Origin: Streptomyces nojiriensis
GTDB taxonomy: Bacteria; Actinomycetota; Actinomycetes; Streptomycetales; Streptomycetaceae
Assembly (NCBI RefSeq): GCF_017639205.1
Contig: NZ_CP071139.1
Span: forward strand, 186,001 to 250,000
DNA: 64,000 nucleotides
Reading direction: 5' to 3'
Shown: one piece after another, positions 34,073 to 41,882 of the stretch
Position numbering within the stretch: position 1 is the first letter of the stretch
Layout: each line of letters opens with the position of its first letter
The notes under the pieces: generated by a model
The model's database searches: none
What the model saw: the letters and a program-made list of their open reading frames with translations, nothing else
Told to the model about the DNA's origin: nothing
Program-made: the position numbers and the translations under genes

Positions 34073-35295
34073 AGATCACCGACGATCTGCCGAATTGCGG
34101 GCCGGTCGCGGACCTCTCCGGGGGCGAGTCGGGCTGCGGAGAGGAGTTCGCCGACCGTCTGATCCGGCTTGGCGCGCTGCCACCAGGCGCGTGCGAGGTC
34201 GGTGTGCATACGGCCCTTGCGCTCGATGGTGGGGAACTGATCGGCGTGCAGGTTCCGGCCAGCTTCGAGAGCGGTGCCAGCGTCGCCGAGTGCCCAATGG
34301 ACTCCGACCGCGTAGAGATCGACGGCCGCCGGGGTGATCGGGAAGAGACGTCCGGTCGGCGCAGCGTCGGGCAGGTCGCGTGCCGCGCGGGCGGCTTCGC
34401 GGATCATGGCGAGCGCCTGGTCGCGGTCCCCGGCGATGGCGGCTGTGTAGGCGGTGCTGCACAGCATCTGCGCGAAGGCGGCGGCTTGTGCTTCCGTGGC
34501 GAGGCCGGTGGCCTCCACGCGGGCGACAGCTGCTTCGATGTGCGCCTGGGCCGCGGCTTCCTGGCCCTGATGGCGTAGTACGGCGGCGAGTTCGCGGGTG
34601 GCGGCGGCTGCGGCAAGCGGGGAGCCAGACACGTCGGCATACAGGGTGGCCCGGTCCGCGGTCAGCCGTGATTGCTTGTACTGGCCGAGCTTGTTCAGGA
34701 GCTGGGAGGCGATGGTGTACGCCGAGGAGAGGCGTGCGTAGTCGAGATCTCGGCGCGTCTCGGAGGCTCCCTGGTGGGCGTCTGCGAGCAAGCTCGGCAG
34801 GGAGCGCAGGAGCCCGGCATGGGCGGCGGCATCGAACTGCCCTCGTGCGGCCGTCAGACGGGCGTCGAGGGTCCAGGCTGGGGCACCGCTGGGCTCAGAT
34901 GTCGAGGCGAGCGCGGATTCCAGCCGAGTCATCAGGCTCAGGGGGACGGCGAACGCCGCTGCGGTGATGAGGTGACGGCGGCGCATGGGATCCTCCTCGG
35001 CCGGGGTCCTGTCAACGACAACTGTAGGCGCTGGTGAGGAACTTAGGCCTAAGGACGTGTTGAGGAGCCAGCCGGAAACGCCGACCAGGTTCGCGGCCTG
35101 TTTGAGCAGGGGCAGATCGAGGGACCGGCCCTGCTCCAAGCGCGAGACGGTGGACTGCGAGCAGGCCAGGCGCACTCCGAGGTCCCTCTGACGCCACCCG
35201 CGGGCTTCGCGGCCGACGCGGATGAGTGAACCTGCGTGTCGGCGCTCGGCGAACTCCAGCACATGGTGGGAGCTCCAGAGCGGGTCCGTACTCAC
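34012..35295 (-). CDS. XRE-family regulator with TPR-like C-terminal domain
   Basis: 427 residues from GTG 35295 with GGAGGG upstream. Helix-turn-helix at residues 24-60 (SLIRVGREARGWRQRDLGVR, CSQSTVSRLEQGR). A MRRRHLITAAA segment near residue 103 is typical of this regulator class, followed by about 300 residues of paired helices resembling TPRs that probably bind a signal. It is transcribed divergently from the small basic peptide and PIMT-family methyltransferase genes and is the likely local regulator. Its 3' end overlaps the dead integrase. Confidence 0.88.
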   Translation of the reverse strand: MSTDPLWSSHHVLEFAERRHAGSLIRVGREARGWRQRDLGVRLACSQSTVSRLEQGRSLDLPLLKQAANLVGVSGWLLNTSLGLSSSPAPTVVVDRTPAEEDPMRRRHLITAAAFAVPLSLMTRLESALASTSEPSGAPAWTLDARLTAARGQFDAAAHAGLLRSLPSLLADAHQGASETRRDLDYARLSSAYTIASQLLNKLGQYKQSRLTADRATLYADVSGSPLAAAAATRELAAVLRHQGQEAAAQAHIEAAVARVEATGLATEAQAAAFAQMLCSTAYTAAIAGDRDQALAMIREAARAARDLPDAAPTGRLFPITPAAVDLYAVGVHWALGDAGTALEAGRNLHADQFPTIERKGRMHTDLARAWWQRAKPDQTVGELLSAARLAPGEVRDRPAIRQIVGDLYAKHPHVSGVRELVAVTAA

Positions 35296-35528
35296 GGGCG
35301 CCCTCCGTCGATAGGCGCTGGGCCTGCCGCCCCCACCCTAGAGCCTGTAACCGGATGGGCACAGCGCGTATTCAAGAACTGCATACGCCATGCATGGTGT
35401 GGGCAGCGTGGACCGCGGGGCGTGCCGTTGTGGTGTCGTGGTCACCGGCACCACAACGCGGACCGCCTCCCGGGCGACCGCCTGGTACCGAGTCCAGCAC
35501 CATCACTCGACTGTGAGGGGAGCGCATC

Positions 35529-35678
35529 ATGCCGAAGGACAAAGGCTCGAACAGCGGCGGCGGTGGGGGGAACCACGCCAAGCCGAACCCGCCGCTGAGC
35601 GGTGGCACACCGCCGCCGGGAAACAGCGACGGCCAGGTCTCCACCCCGGGGCCCGGCTCGGGCAAGCGCAAGAAGTAG
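35529..35678 (+). CDS. Candidate imiditide-type RiPP precursor (small basic Gly/Pro peptide)
   Basis: 49 residues, ATG 35529 with a strong AGGGGAG ribosome site. Starts MPKDKGSNSGGGGGNHAKPN, contains PPGNSDGQVSTPGPG and ends GKRKK. It carries seven Lys/Arg, only two Asp, no Cys and no Thr/Ser-rich core. Asp34-Gly35 is a natural aspartimide-forming site. The stop is 6 bp before a PIMT-family methyltransferase gene. Known imiditides pair a positively charged linear precursor with such an enzyme, which methylates one Asp that then cyclises to aspartimide. The assignment rests on gene order, charge and the DG motif. Confidence 0.7.
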   Translation: MPKDKGSNSGGGGGNHAKPNPPLSGGTPPPGNSDGQVSTPGPGSGKRKK

Positions 35679-35684
35679 CGCGAC

Positions 35685-36800
35685 ATGTACCTCGACGACC
35701 GTCAGCGTGAGCTGGAGGAGGTCATGGAAACCCAGGGCCTGTGGCCGGCGGACTCCCCGTGGGTCCGCCGCGCCATCCTGGATACCGTGCCCCGCCACCA
35801 GTTCGCCCCCGACCAGCTGTGGACGTGGAACGGGCACGGCGCATACGTGCCCGTCGATCGCGACCGTGACCAGGACGCGTGGGCCGACCTCGTGTACGCG
35901 GGCCCCCAGGACTCGGCCATCATCCAGATCCTGGACGGCCTGCCCAGCTCAAGCCTGTCCTGCGTCGCCGTCGTCGCGGACATGCTCGACTCCCTCATCC
36001 TGGAGCCCGGACAGCGGATCCTGGAGGTCGGCACCGGCGTCGGCTGGAACGCGGGACTCCTTGCCTCCCGTGCAGGCGCCGGTCTGGTCACCAGCGTCGA
36101 GGTCGACCCCGACCTTGCGGCGGCGGCCGGCCAGCGTCTGGCCGCGGCCGGGCTCGACGTCGCCGTGCACGCCGGAGACGGTAATACCGGCTGGCCCGCA
36201 GGGGCGCCGTACGACGGGGTGATCGCCACCTACGCCGTTGACGAGATTCCCTGGGCCTGGATCGAGCAGACCAGACCCGGCGGCCGCCTCGTCATCCCCT
36301 GGGGCCGCCTCGGGCATGTCGCGCTCACCGTCGCCGACGACGGCAAGTCTGCGACGGGCTGGGTGCAGGGGCTCGGGATGTTCATGCCGAGCCGCGGTAT
36401 CGAGCAGGGCCGTGAGCATCACGCCATCCGTGGCGACGGCCCACCCGACCGCACGGTCCCCGCCGCAGGCGGCCTGCGCGCGCTCACCGACGCGAACCTG
36501 CTCTTCGCGCTCAGGGTGTCCCACCCGGACATCCGGATCGCCACCGAGGAAACGAAGGAAGGCCTCACCATCCGGCTGCACGACGGCGTCAGCTCCTGGG
36601 CCACCGCCGTCATCGATCAGACCGGCACCACGGCGGCGTACGAAGGCGGCCCCCGCCAGCTCCTGGCAGAGGCCGACGCCGGACGGCGCCACTGGGAAGA
36701 GCGCGGCTCTCCGGAGCTGTGGGACTTCGGAATGACCGTCACACCCGACGGGCAGAGTGTCTGGTGCGGCGCCGCAGATGCCGGACCGTACATGCCCTGA
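35685..36800 (+). CDS. PIMT-family O-methyltransferase, RiPP-associated type
   Basis: 371 residues. Protein L-isoaspartate methyltransferase-like: DTVPRHQFAPD near residue 33, SAM-binding RILEVGTGVGWNAGLLA at 111-127, VEVDPDLAAAAG, and APYDGVIATYAVDEIPWAWI, then RPGGRLVIPWG. It is much longer than housekeeping PIMT (about 210 residues); the extra C-terminal region ends DFGMTVTPDGQSVWCG, the kind of tail I associate with RiPP-linked PIMT homologues (lasso, graspetide, imiditide). No ATP-grasp or lasso genes are adjacent, which favours the imiditide type. Coupled to the upstream small peptide gene with a 6-bp gap. Confidence 0.85.
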   Translation: MYLDDRQRELEEVMETQGLWPADSPWVRRAILDTVPRHQFAPDQLWTWNGHGAYVPVDRDRDQDAWADLVYAGPQDSAIIQILDGLPSSSLSCVAVVADMLDSLILEPGQRILEVGTGVGWNAGLLASRAGAGLVTSVEVDPDLAAAAGQRLAAAGLDVAVHAGDGNTGWPAGAPYDGVIATYAVDEIPWAWIEQTRPGGRLVIPWGRLGHVALTVADDGKSATGWVQGLGMFMPSRGIEQGREHHAIRGDGPPDRTVPAAGGLRALTDANLLFALRVSHPDIRIATEETKEGLTIRLHDGVSSWATAVIDQTGTTAAYEGGPRQLLAEADAGRRHWEERGSPELWDFGMTVTPDGQSVWCGAADAGPYMP

Positions 36801-36877
36801 CGGTCGTCGGTGCTCTACGGCAAGCTGGCCGGTGCGGGTGTCCGCCTCGATGCGAGCGAGGAGGACACCCGAAGGAC

Positions 36878-37090
36878 CTAGCTGCGGCCGCTGACGTGGC
36901 CGGCAAACGCCGCCCAGGCGGCGCCCGAGAAACTCAGGACAGGCGCCTGGGGGTCATCACGGCGCTTGGAATCCCTGACGTAGACCGCTGCTGGCTGCGG
37001 GCACGCCTCAACGCACTGATCACTGGTCCCACCGCTGTACGAAGACTTGAACCACTGCCCGTAGGGACGGGGGGTGTCGGTGTTACTCAT
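36878..37090 (-). CDS. DUF397-domain protein
   Basis: 70 residues. WFKSSYSGGTSDQCVEACPQ, YVRDSKRRDDPQAPVLSFSG and AAWAAFAGHV are the three DUF397 landmarks. Its start overlaps the end of the upstream XRE/DUF5753 gene by 8 bp. Such pairs are abundant in Streptomyces and behave as regulator plus small antagonist, sometimes described as toxin/antitoxin-like. The neighbouring XRE gene is its natural partner. Confidence 0.93.
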   Translation of the reverse strand: MSNTDTPRPYGQWFKSSYSGGTSDQCVEACPQPAAVYVRDSKRRDDPQAPVLSFSGAAWAAFAGHVSGRS

Positions 37091-37964
37091 GTTCCTTCAA
37101 TACCTCTCGTGCTACTTGATCAATGAACGCAGGGGTCTCGTGAACGGGCAGGGCACCCTGAGCAAGGACATCGAAGCGGCGGATGAACTGCCTCACCGAC
37201 CGCTCTTTCGACAGGACACGCGTCTCACCGGCCACCGTCGTACTCGCGACGACGGGACCAGGAAGTTCCTGGCGATCGAAATCGAGGACCTGGAACTCGC
37301 CGCTCAGCACCCGGTAGGCAGGAGCCTTCGCCGGGATGAACCGCAGGGTGACGTTCGACAGGCCGGCAAGACGCTTGATCTCCTCGTACTGCGCCTGCAT
37401 CACGTCCGGGCCACCAACCATGTTGGTGAGTGCCGACTGGTCCATGATGCAGATCAGCTCCATACCGTCGTCGGTGATCCGCTTCTTTCGGTTCATCCGG
37501 ACCTTTACGGCACTCTCCACGAACTCGGCTGTGCGATCATCCGCGATCCGCGCGCCCTCGATCAGCGCCTCGGCGTACTCCTCCGTCTGGAACAGGCCGT
37601 TGATGACCATGGGCGTCCACACGTGGACGCGGCGCGCGCCGGACTCAAAAGCCAAGAACGTGCTCAGGCCAGAAGGAAGAACGGAGCCGATCGGAGCCCA
37701 CCAGTCCTCCCGCTTCGCGTTCTTGTACCAGTCCGTGAGGACTGCCGCGTCCTGGCGGCTGACCTTGTACTCGTCGAGGAGCTTGGTGAACTGCTCTATG
37801 CGTTGAAAGCCTGACGTGCCGCTCTCAACCCGGCTGATGGCCGAGGGCGCGCAGCCGACCTTCCTTGCCGCCTGGTCGCCCGTCAACCCGGCTTGATCGC
37901 GTAGACGGGTGAGTTCCGCTCCGAGGGTGATCCTCAGGAATGTGGCTCGTACGTTCGCTGCCAT
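37083..37964 (-). CDS. XRE-family regulator with DUF5753 domain
   Basis: 293 residues from ATG 37964 with GGAGG upstream. Helix-turn-helix at residues 10-65 (ELTRLRDQAGLTGDQAARKV, CAPSAISRVESGT) followed by the DUF5753 sensor-like domain: VWTPMVINGLFQTEEYAEAL, RQFIRRFDVLAQGALP. The usual partner is the overlapping DUF397 gene downstream. The 10-bp palindrome AGCAATTGCT about 160 bp upstream could be its operator. Confidence 0.93.
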   Translation of the reverse strand: MAANVRATFLRITLGAELTRLRDQAGLTGDQAARKVGCAPSAISRVESGTSGFQRIEQFTKLLDEYKVSRQDAAVLTDWYKNAKREDWWAPIGSVLPSGLSTFLAFESGARRVHVWTPMVINGLFQTEEYAEALIEGARIADDRTAEFVESAVKVRMNRKKRITDDGMELICIMDQSALTNMVGGPDVMQAQYEEIKRLAGLSNVTLRFIPAKAPAYRVLSGEFQVLDFDRQELPGPVVASTTVAGETRVLSKERSVRQFIRRFDVLAQGALPVHETPAFIDQVAREVLKEHE

Positions 37965-38311
37965 ACGCCTTGCCTCCTCTCGGTTCGGACCGTGCGAGCC
38001 TCGGCTCCGATGGTCGCAGCTTCGGTTTGCGTTGCGCGACCTCCGGTTCACCACAGGCGGGCTCCGGTCCGCGCTCTCTCAGCATCGGTTCGCCTTATGC
38101 ATATACCAATCCCCTTCCGCTAGCAATTGCTCTCGGAGTTCTGATTGCACATCAACTCACTTTGGTAGGAACGTAGTCGAGCCGCCACCGGGCGCCGGCC
38201 AACTGCCGCGCATCCGGCTCCGGGCGGCCTCCCCCGCCGTGCGGGGCCCAGGACTCCTTCCTGCTCAGAGCGCCTGGGTCCCGCACGGACTGCGATGGAT
38301 GGAGGTAAGTC
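37965..38311. promoter_or_regulatory. Divergent AT-rich control region with palindrome AGCAATTGCT
   Basis: The stretch 38090-38170 is the most AT-rich in the neighbourhood (TATGCATATACC, then the palindrome at 38122-38131, then TTGCAC...TAGGAA). It separates the XRE/DUF397 pair from the plus-strand gene series starting at 38312 and most likely carries both promoters. Confidence 0.5.
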
Positions 38312-38815
38312 GTGCACAGCGCTGTTCAGAGGTGGATGGACCGCGACAACGCGGTGTACGCCTGGAACTCCTGGTTCTCAGGGGGTGGGGGGCTGAGGGT
38401 GGCCGCCGATCCTCACCGGCGGCTGATGTACCTGCGCCAGAGCATGCTGAACGAGGCGACGCACGCGCTGCGCCGCAACGGAAGGACACCCCGGGTCGCG
38501 CTGTATGTCTGCACACGGTCCTCGGCCCAGGAGGCGGAGGAGCAGTTCGCTCGCCTTCGAGCCGTCGCCGTGCGGCGGGCGATGCGGGTCGGGGCGGAGT
38601 TCACCGACGGCCACGGGCCGAGCGCGGTCGAGCAGCGCATGGGTCTGCTGAAGGCCCTCGACCAGGTGAGGCAGGGGTTCGTCGACGGGATCCTGTGCCC
38701 GGACTTCGAGCACATCAGCCCCGACTTGGACGAGTACGAGCGGGTGCTGCGCACGACGGCGCAGCGCCGATGGTTCGTGGCGCTGGGGTCCCCGGAGGCG
38801 ACGGTCGGGCTGTGA
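38312..38815 (+). CDS. Resolvase-like (serine recombinase N-terminal domain) protein
   Basis: 167 residues from GTG 38312 with GGAGG 9 nt upstream. RVALYVCTRSSAQEAEEQFA then LRAVAVRRAMRVGAEFTDGH, MGLLKALDQVRQGFVDGILC and PDFEHISPDLDEYERVL follow the layout of resolvase catalytic domains (Y-x-R-x-S start, RPGLxxAL, VDxxxVxxxDRLSR), but the DRLSR motif is replaced by DFEHIS and there is no DNA-binding tail. It may have lost recombinase activity and serve as a binding or regulatory protein. First gene of a series running to 43969. Confidence 0.65.
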   Translation: MHSAVQRWMDRDNAVYAWNSWFSGGGGLRVAADPHRRLMYLRQSMLNEATHALRRNGRTPRVALYVCTRSSAQEAEEQFARLRAVAVRRAMRVGAEFTDGHGPSAVEQRMGLLKALDQVRQGFVDGILCPDFEHISPDLDEYERVLRTTAQRRWFVALGSPEATVGL

Positions 38816-39126
38816 ACGGCTTACGGGAATGGATCTTGAAGGAACGGCCAATCGACCGGCATGGCTTTGGGTGGCGCCAGTGGGTGCTCCAGGCATTGAT
38901 CGTGCTGTGCGTGCTGGCGTTGATGGCCGCCTACGTGGTGGCCGTATGGAGCAATGGAGGGGATGACCATGTTCGAGGCGTACGGCGACAGCCGGCCGCC
39001 GAGGCCCGTGGAGGACCGCGGGCCGGAGCAGAAGCACGAGAAGACGCCGGACGGGTCTGCCGGTGCGGGCACCGTGCCGGCAGACCCGGGGACGACCGTT
39101 CGGGACCGGCTCCTGCACTTCCCTGA
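38812..39126 (+). CDS. Small single-pass membrane protein
   Basis: GTG 38812 overlaps the preceding stop by 4 bp (GTGA). Residues 1-24 are polar (LREWILKERPIDRHGFGWRQ), residues 25-47 form one membrane helix (ALIVLCVLALMAAYVVAVW). After residue 50 the frame has poor third-position GC because it overlaps the next gene, so the C-terminal half may be a by-product of the overlap; the conserved part is probably the first 50 residues. Confidence 0.55.
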   Translation: MNGLREWILKERPIDRHGFGWRQWVLQALIVLCVLALMAAYVVAVWSNGGDDHVRGVRRQPAAEARGGPRAGAEAREDAGRVCRCGHRAGRPGDDRSGPAPALP

Positions 39127-39139
39127 GAGCGTCCGATGA
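38969..39139 (+). CDS. Small polar hypothetical protein
   Basis: 56 residues from ATG 38969 with GGAGG 8 nt upstream (ATG codons at 38954 and 38963 are alternatives). MFEAYGDSRPPRPVEDRGPE, rich in Pro, Asp and Glu, ends RDRLLHFPESVR. High third-position GC supports this frame over the overlapping one. It overlaps the following methyltransferase start by 4 bp, so it is translationally coupled. No family recognised. Confidence 0.6.
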   Translation: MFEAYGDSRPPRPVEDRGPEQKHEKTPDGSAGAGTVPADPGTTVRDRLLHFPESVR

Positions 39140-39720
39140 TGAGCCGCGCCGCGGTGACCGTCGAGGACTGGGACCGGTACCACCAGCTTGGCCGCTCGGC
39201 ACGTGTCATCGGGGACGCCGAGCTACGGCTGTTCTTCGACCACGCCGGCCCCCAGCAGGGCATGCAGGCTCTTGACCTGGGGTGCGGGCGTGGCGCGTGG
39301 ACGCGCCAGCTGGGCCGGTACGGCATCCGGACTGTGGGCTACGACTACAGCCCGGTCGCGCTCGCCTCGGCACGGGCAGGCGGCCCGTACCACGGGCAGG
39401 TCTACTTCCAGCAGTGCGACCTGAATGCCGAGGGCATTCCGGTATCGGTCGAGCTGGGCTCGGTGGACATCGTGACGATGCGTATGAGCCTGGAGCACCT
39501 GGACCGGCACCGCTTGATGGGTGACGTGAAACGGGTGCTGCGGCCCGGCGGGCTGGTCTACGTCATGACCAAGATCATGGAGGAGGATCCCCCGGATTTT
39601 CTGGAGCGCGGGCTGAGCCCGGGCCAGTTTGACGAGCTCGCCGACGGATGGGGCTCGGCCGTCCCGTACCGGGTCGGTCTGCACTCGGTGATGGTGCTGC
39701 GCGAACCCGTCGGCTACTGA
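39136..39720 (+). CDS. Class I SAM-dependent methyltransferase
   Basis: 194 residues. Motif I LDLGCGRGAWTRQLGRYG near residue 46, motif II VGYDYSPVALASARA, motif post-I/III DIVTMRMSLEHLDRHRLMGD and RVLRPGGLVYVMTK, the standard layout of small-molecule methyltransferases. Coupled to the preceding small gene by an ATGA overlap. Substrate unknown; the neighbourhood (Nudix-like, SIR2-like, nucleotide-sugar dehydrogenase) suggests a nucleotide- or sugar-derived metabolite. Confidence 0.85.
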   Translation: MMSRAAVTVEDWDRYHQLGRSARVIGDAELRLFFDHAGPQQGMQALDLGCGRGAWTRQLGRYGIRTVGYDYSPVALASARAGGPYHGQVYFQQCDLNAEGIPVSVELGSVDIVTMRMSLEHLDRHRLMGDVKRVLRPGGLVYVMTKIMEEDPPDFLERGLSPGQFDELADGWGSAVPYRVGLHSVMVLREPVGY

Positions 39721-39961
39721 AGGTCTCCCCCGGTCCAGCCGGACATGCGGGGGTGAGTGCGCGGGCGGTCAGGCAACCCAGGGCGTGGACGGCCGCCGCG
39801 CGCACGGTCCCCGCCGGGACTTCCCCCCACCGGCGGGGACCGCCACGGAACGCCGCCCTCTGCCAGCGGATCAGCATCGGAAGGCCCGGCAGAGGGCGGC
39901 CCACACCGCGACTGCCACAAGCCGATACCCCGGCCCTGCCGGGTGATCGAAGGAGGCACGG

Positions 39962-40456
39962 ATGAGCGAGAACAGCGAGAACCCGGACTACTTCAAGAAC
40001 CCTCCTCCCCGGCGGGTCGGCGCTCTGGCCTTCCTGGAGGCGCCCGAGGGCCGGTTCGCGGTGATCGAGCGTTCCTACTGGACAGAGGTGTCCCGGTGGG
40101 GACTGCCGGGCGGCTCCGCAGCCCCGAACGAGCTTCCCCGCCGCGCCCTGGCCCGGCACCTGGCGGAGAAGCTGCACGTGCGCCTGACCGCCGACCGGTT
40201 CCTCCTCGTCGACCACGCCACGGCCGTGCCCGACAAGCACCACGAGGGCTCCAATTTCGTGTACTACAAGCGCCTCGCCGAGCTCCCCGAGGACGTTCGG
40301 CCGACCCGCGGATACAAGGGCCTGCGCTGGGTCACACCCGAACAGGCCGAGGGTCTGCTCCTGGATCACGAACTGCTGCGCTTCCGTGCCTGCGTACAGG
40401 CCGTGCGGTCGCGCGCGTTCGGCGTCGAGCTGCTGTACGGCAACCCCATGATCTGA
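39962..40456 (+). CDS. Nudix-fold protein with degraded Nudix box
   Basis: 164 residues, ATG 39962 with AAGGAGG upstream. RRVGALAFLEAPEGRFAVIE, SRWGLPGGSAAPNELPRRAL and GYKGLRWVTPEQAEGLLLDH give a Nudix fold. The Nudix box, normally G-x5-E-x7-R-E-x2-E-E-x-G, here is GSAAPNELPRRALARHLAEK: the R-E pair is RH and the second E of EE is Lys. Metal binding and hydrolysis may be lost or altered, so it could sense a nucleotide such as ADP-ribose. It precedes the SIR2-like gene, which supports an NAD or ADP-ribose theme. Confidence 0.78.
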   Translation: MSENSENPDYFKNPPPRRVGALAFLEAPEGRFAVIERSYWTEVSRWGLPGGSAAPNELPRRALARHLAEKLHVRLTADRFLLVDHATAVPDKHHEGSNFVYYKRLAELPEDVRPTRGYKGLRWVTPEQAEGLLLDHELLRFRACVQAVRSRAFGVELLYGNPMI

Positions 40457-40549
40457 CGCCGGCCGGCCCGCGAGCAGCCGGGCCGCCGCGCGTACCCCGC
40501 TCCCGGTGTGGGTGCGGGCCTGCTTCGAATCAGAAATCGAGGACACGGC

Positions 40550-41794
40550 ATGCAGTTCCCCCTCACGGTCATTGACCAGCTCGACGAAGAGCAGCTCCAG
40601 AAGTGGCACGACTTCTACGGGTTGACCGCGGACCGCCCCCGGTACCAGGAGGAAGGGATCTGGCGGCGCACCCAGCAGGAGGAGACCGCCGACAACTCTG
40701 GCTGGACGGGATCCGGCGACGCACGGCGGCGCATCATCCACTACCGGCACCAGTTCGGCCTGGTGGACACCACCGGGGCCCCGGCGCTCGCGATGACGGA
40801 GCTGTACGTCTACCACTCGGTGGCGGCGCCCCACGACGAGATCCACGAGGCGTGGGAGCAGAACCACCTGATGCTGGCCGAGGGCGGCTGGAAGGAGACG
40901 GGACCGGGCCGCTGGGAGCTGGGAGACCTGCGCCTCCACACGAGCCGCATCGAGGAACACCCGGAGGACGTGAGGGCGGGCCGCAAGCTCCCGGCGGGCT
41001 ACCAGGTCATCGACACAACGTTCACCTCCGTCAACTGCTTCCTGCCGAAGGCGATCCGGCGTCGGCCGTGGGAGGTACTGACCCACGGTGTCCGCGTCAA
41101 GGACACCCCTGGGAAGCCGATCTACGCCGACAACCTGGCGCAGCTCACCGACTTCCTCCCGTTCCAGGTTGAGGTTGGCTGCGGCGTCTCCTACGAGGCA
41201 GGGATCCCCCCGCTGCACCGCCTCCACGAGATCTACCGCGTCAACGAGATCGAGGACATCGAGCTCGGCAAGGGCACCACCTTCATCCTCGCCCCCGGCC
41301 GGGACCCGTTCCTCCAGGAGCTGCTCCTCAATACGGAGGACAAGGTGCTGGAGCTGTCGGAGATGTACCAGTCCTGCTTCAACGCCGAGGTCACCCCTGC
41401 CCTGCACGCCCTCAAGCGCCTGGAGACGGCAGGCCACATGGTCGGCCCGTTCATCACGAACAACTTCGACGCCCTGGGAGCCCGAGCAGGCTTCCGCGAG
41501 GAGTTCATGCGGCGCTACGACCAGCGCATTCCTCCGGTCACCCTCCACCCCGAGGCGAAGGCCCTGGTCGTGATCGGGCTGCACGCCGACCGGCGGCAGG
41601 TCGCCAGGCGAGCCCGCGAGGCCGGGCTCAAGGTGTTCATCGTCGACCCCGAGGGCTTCCCCCGGCCGGACGGCACCTGGTTCGACTACCCGCTGGAGGG
41701 GCCGCAGGACGGTGACGTCGTCGTACGCCAGACGGCCGCCACCGCCATCGGCGAACTGGAGCGCCTGCTGGAGCACGGCACCGACAGCGAGTGA
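40550..41794 (+). CDS. SIR2-like domain protein with unique N-terminal region
   Basis: 414 residues from ATG 40550 with GAGGA upstream. Residues 1-200 are unrecognised. Residues 208-222 (EVGCGVSYEAGIPPL) match the sirtuin GAGxSxxSGIPD loop, 302-315 (ITNNFDALGARAGF) the TQNxD motif, and 338-366 (ALVVIGLHADRRQV...VFIVD) the late NAD-binding strand. The Cys4 zinc site of deacetylases is absent and the catalytic His after TQNxD is not obvious, so it may be an NAD-binding or NAD-cleaving variant rather than a deacetylase. It lies mid-way in an operon-like series. Confidence 0.72.
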   Translation: MQFPLTVIDQLDEEQLQKWHDFYGLTADRPRYQEEGIWRRTQQEETADNSGWTGSGDARRRIIHYRHQFGLVDTTGAPALAMTELYVYHSVAAPHDEIHEAWEQNHLMLAEGGWKETGPGRWELGDLRLHTSRIEEHPEDVRAGRKLPAGYQVIDTTFTSVNCFLPKAIRRRPWEVLTHGVRVKDTPGKPIYADNLAQLTDFLPFQVEVGCGVSYEAGIPPLHRLHEIYRVNEIEDIELGKGTTFILAPGRDPFLQELLLNTEDKVLELSEMYQSCFNAEVTPALHALKRLETAGHMVGPFITNNFDALGARAGFREEFMRRYDQRIPPVTLHPEAKALVVIGLHADRRQVARRAREAGLKVFIVDPEGFPRPDGTWFDYPLEGPQDGDVVVRQTAATAIGELERLLEHGTDSE

Positions 41795-41882
41795 ACGGTG
41801 GGGCCGGAGAACGGCACTAGCCTCTGGGCTTGTTCTCCGGCCCTCCGACGGCGGGCCCTCTTCCAGAACGAAAGTCAGGCGT

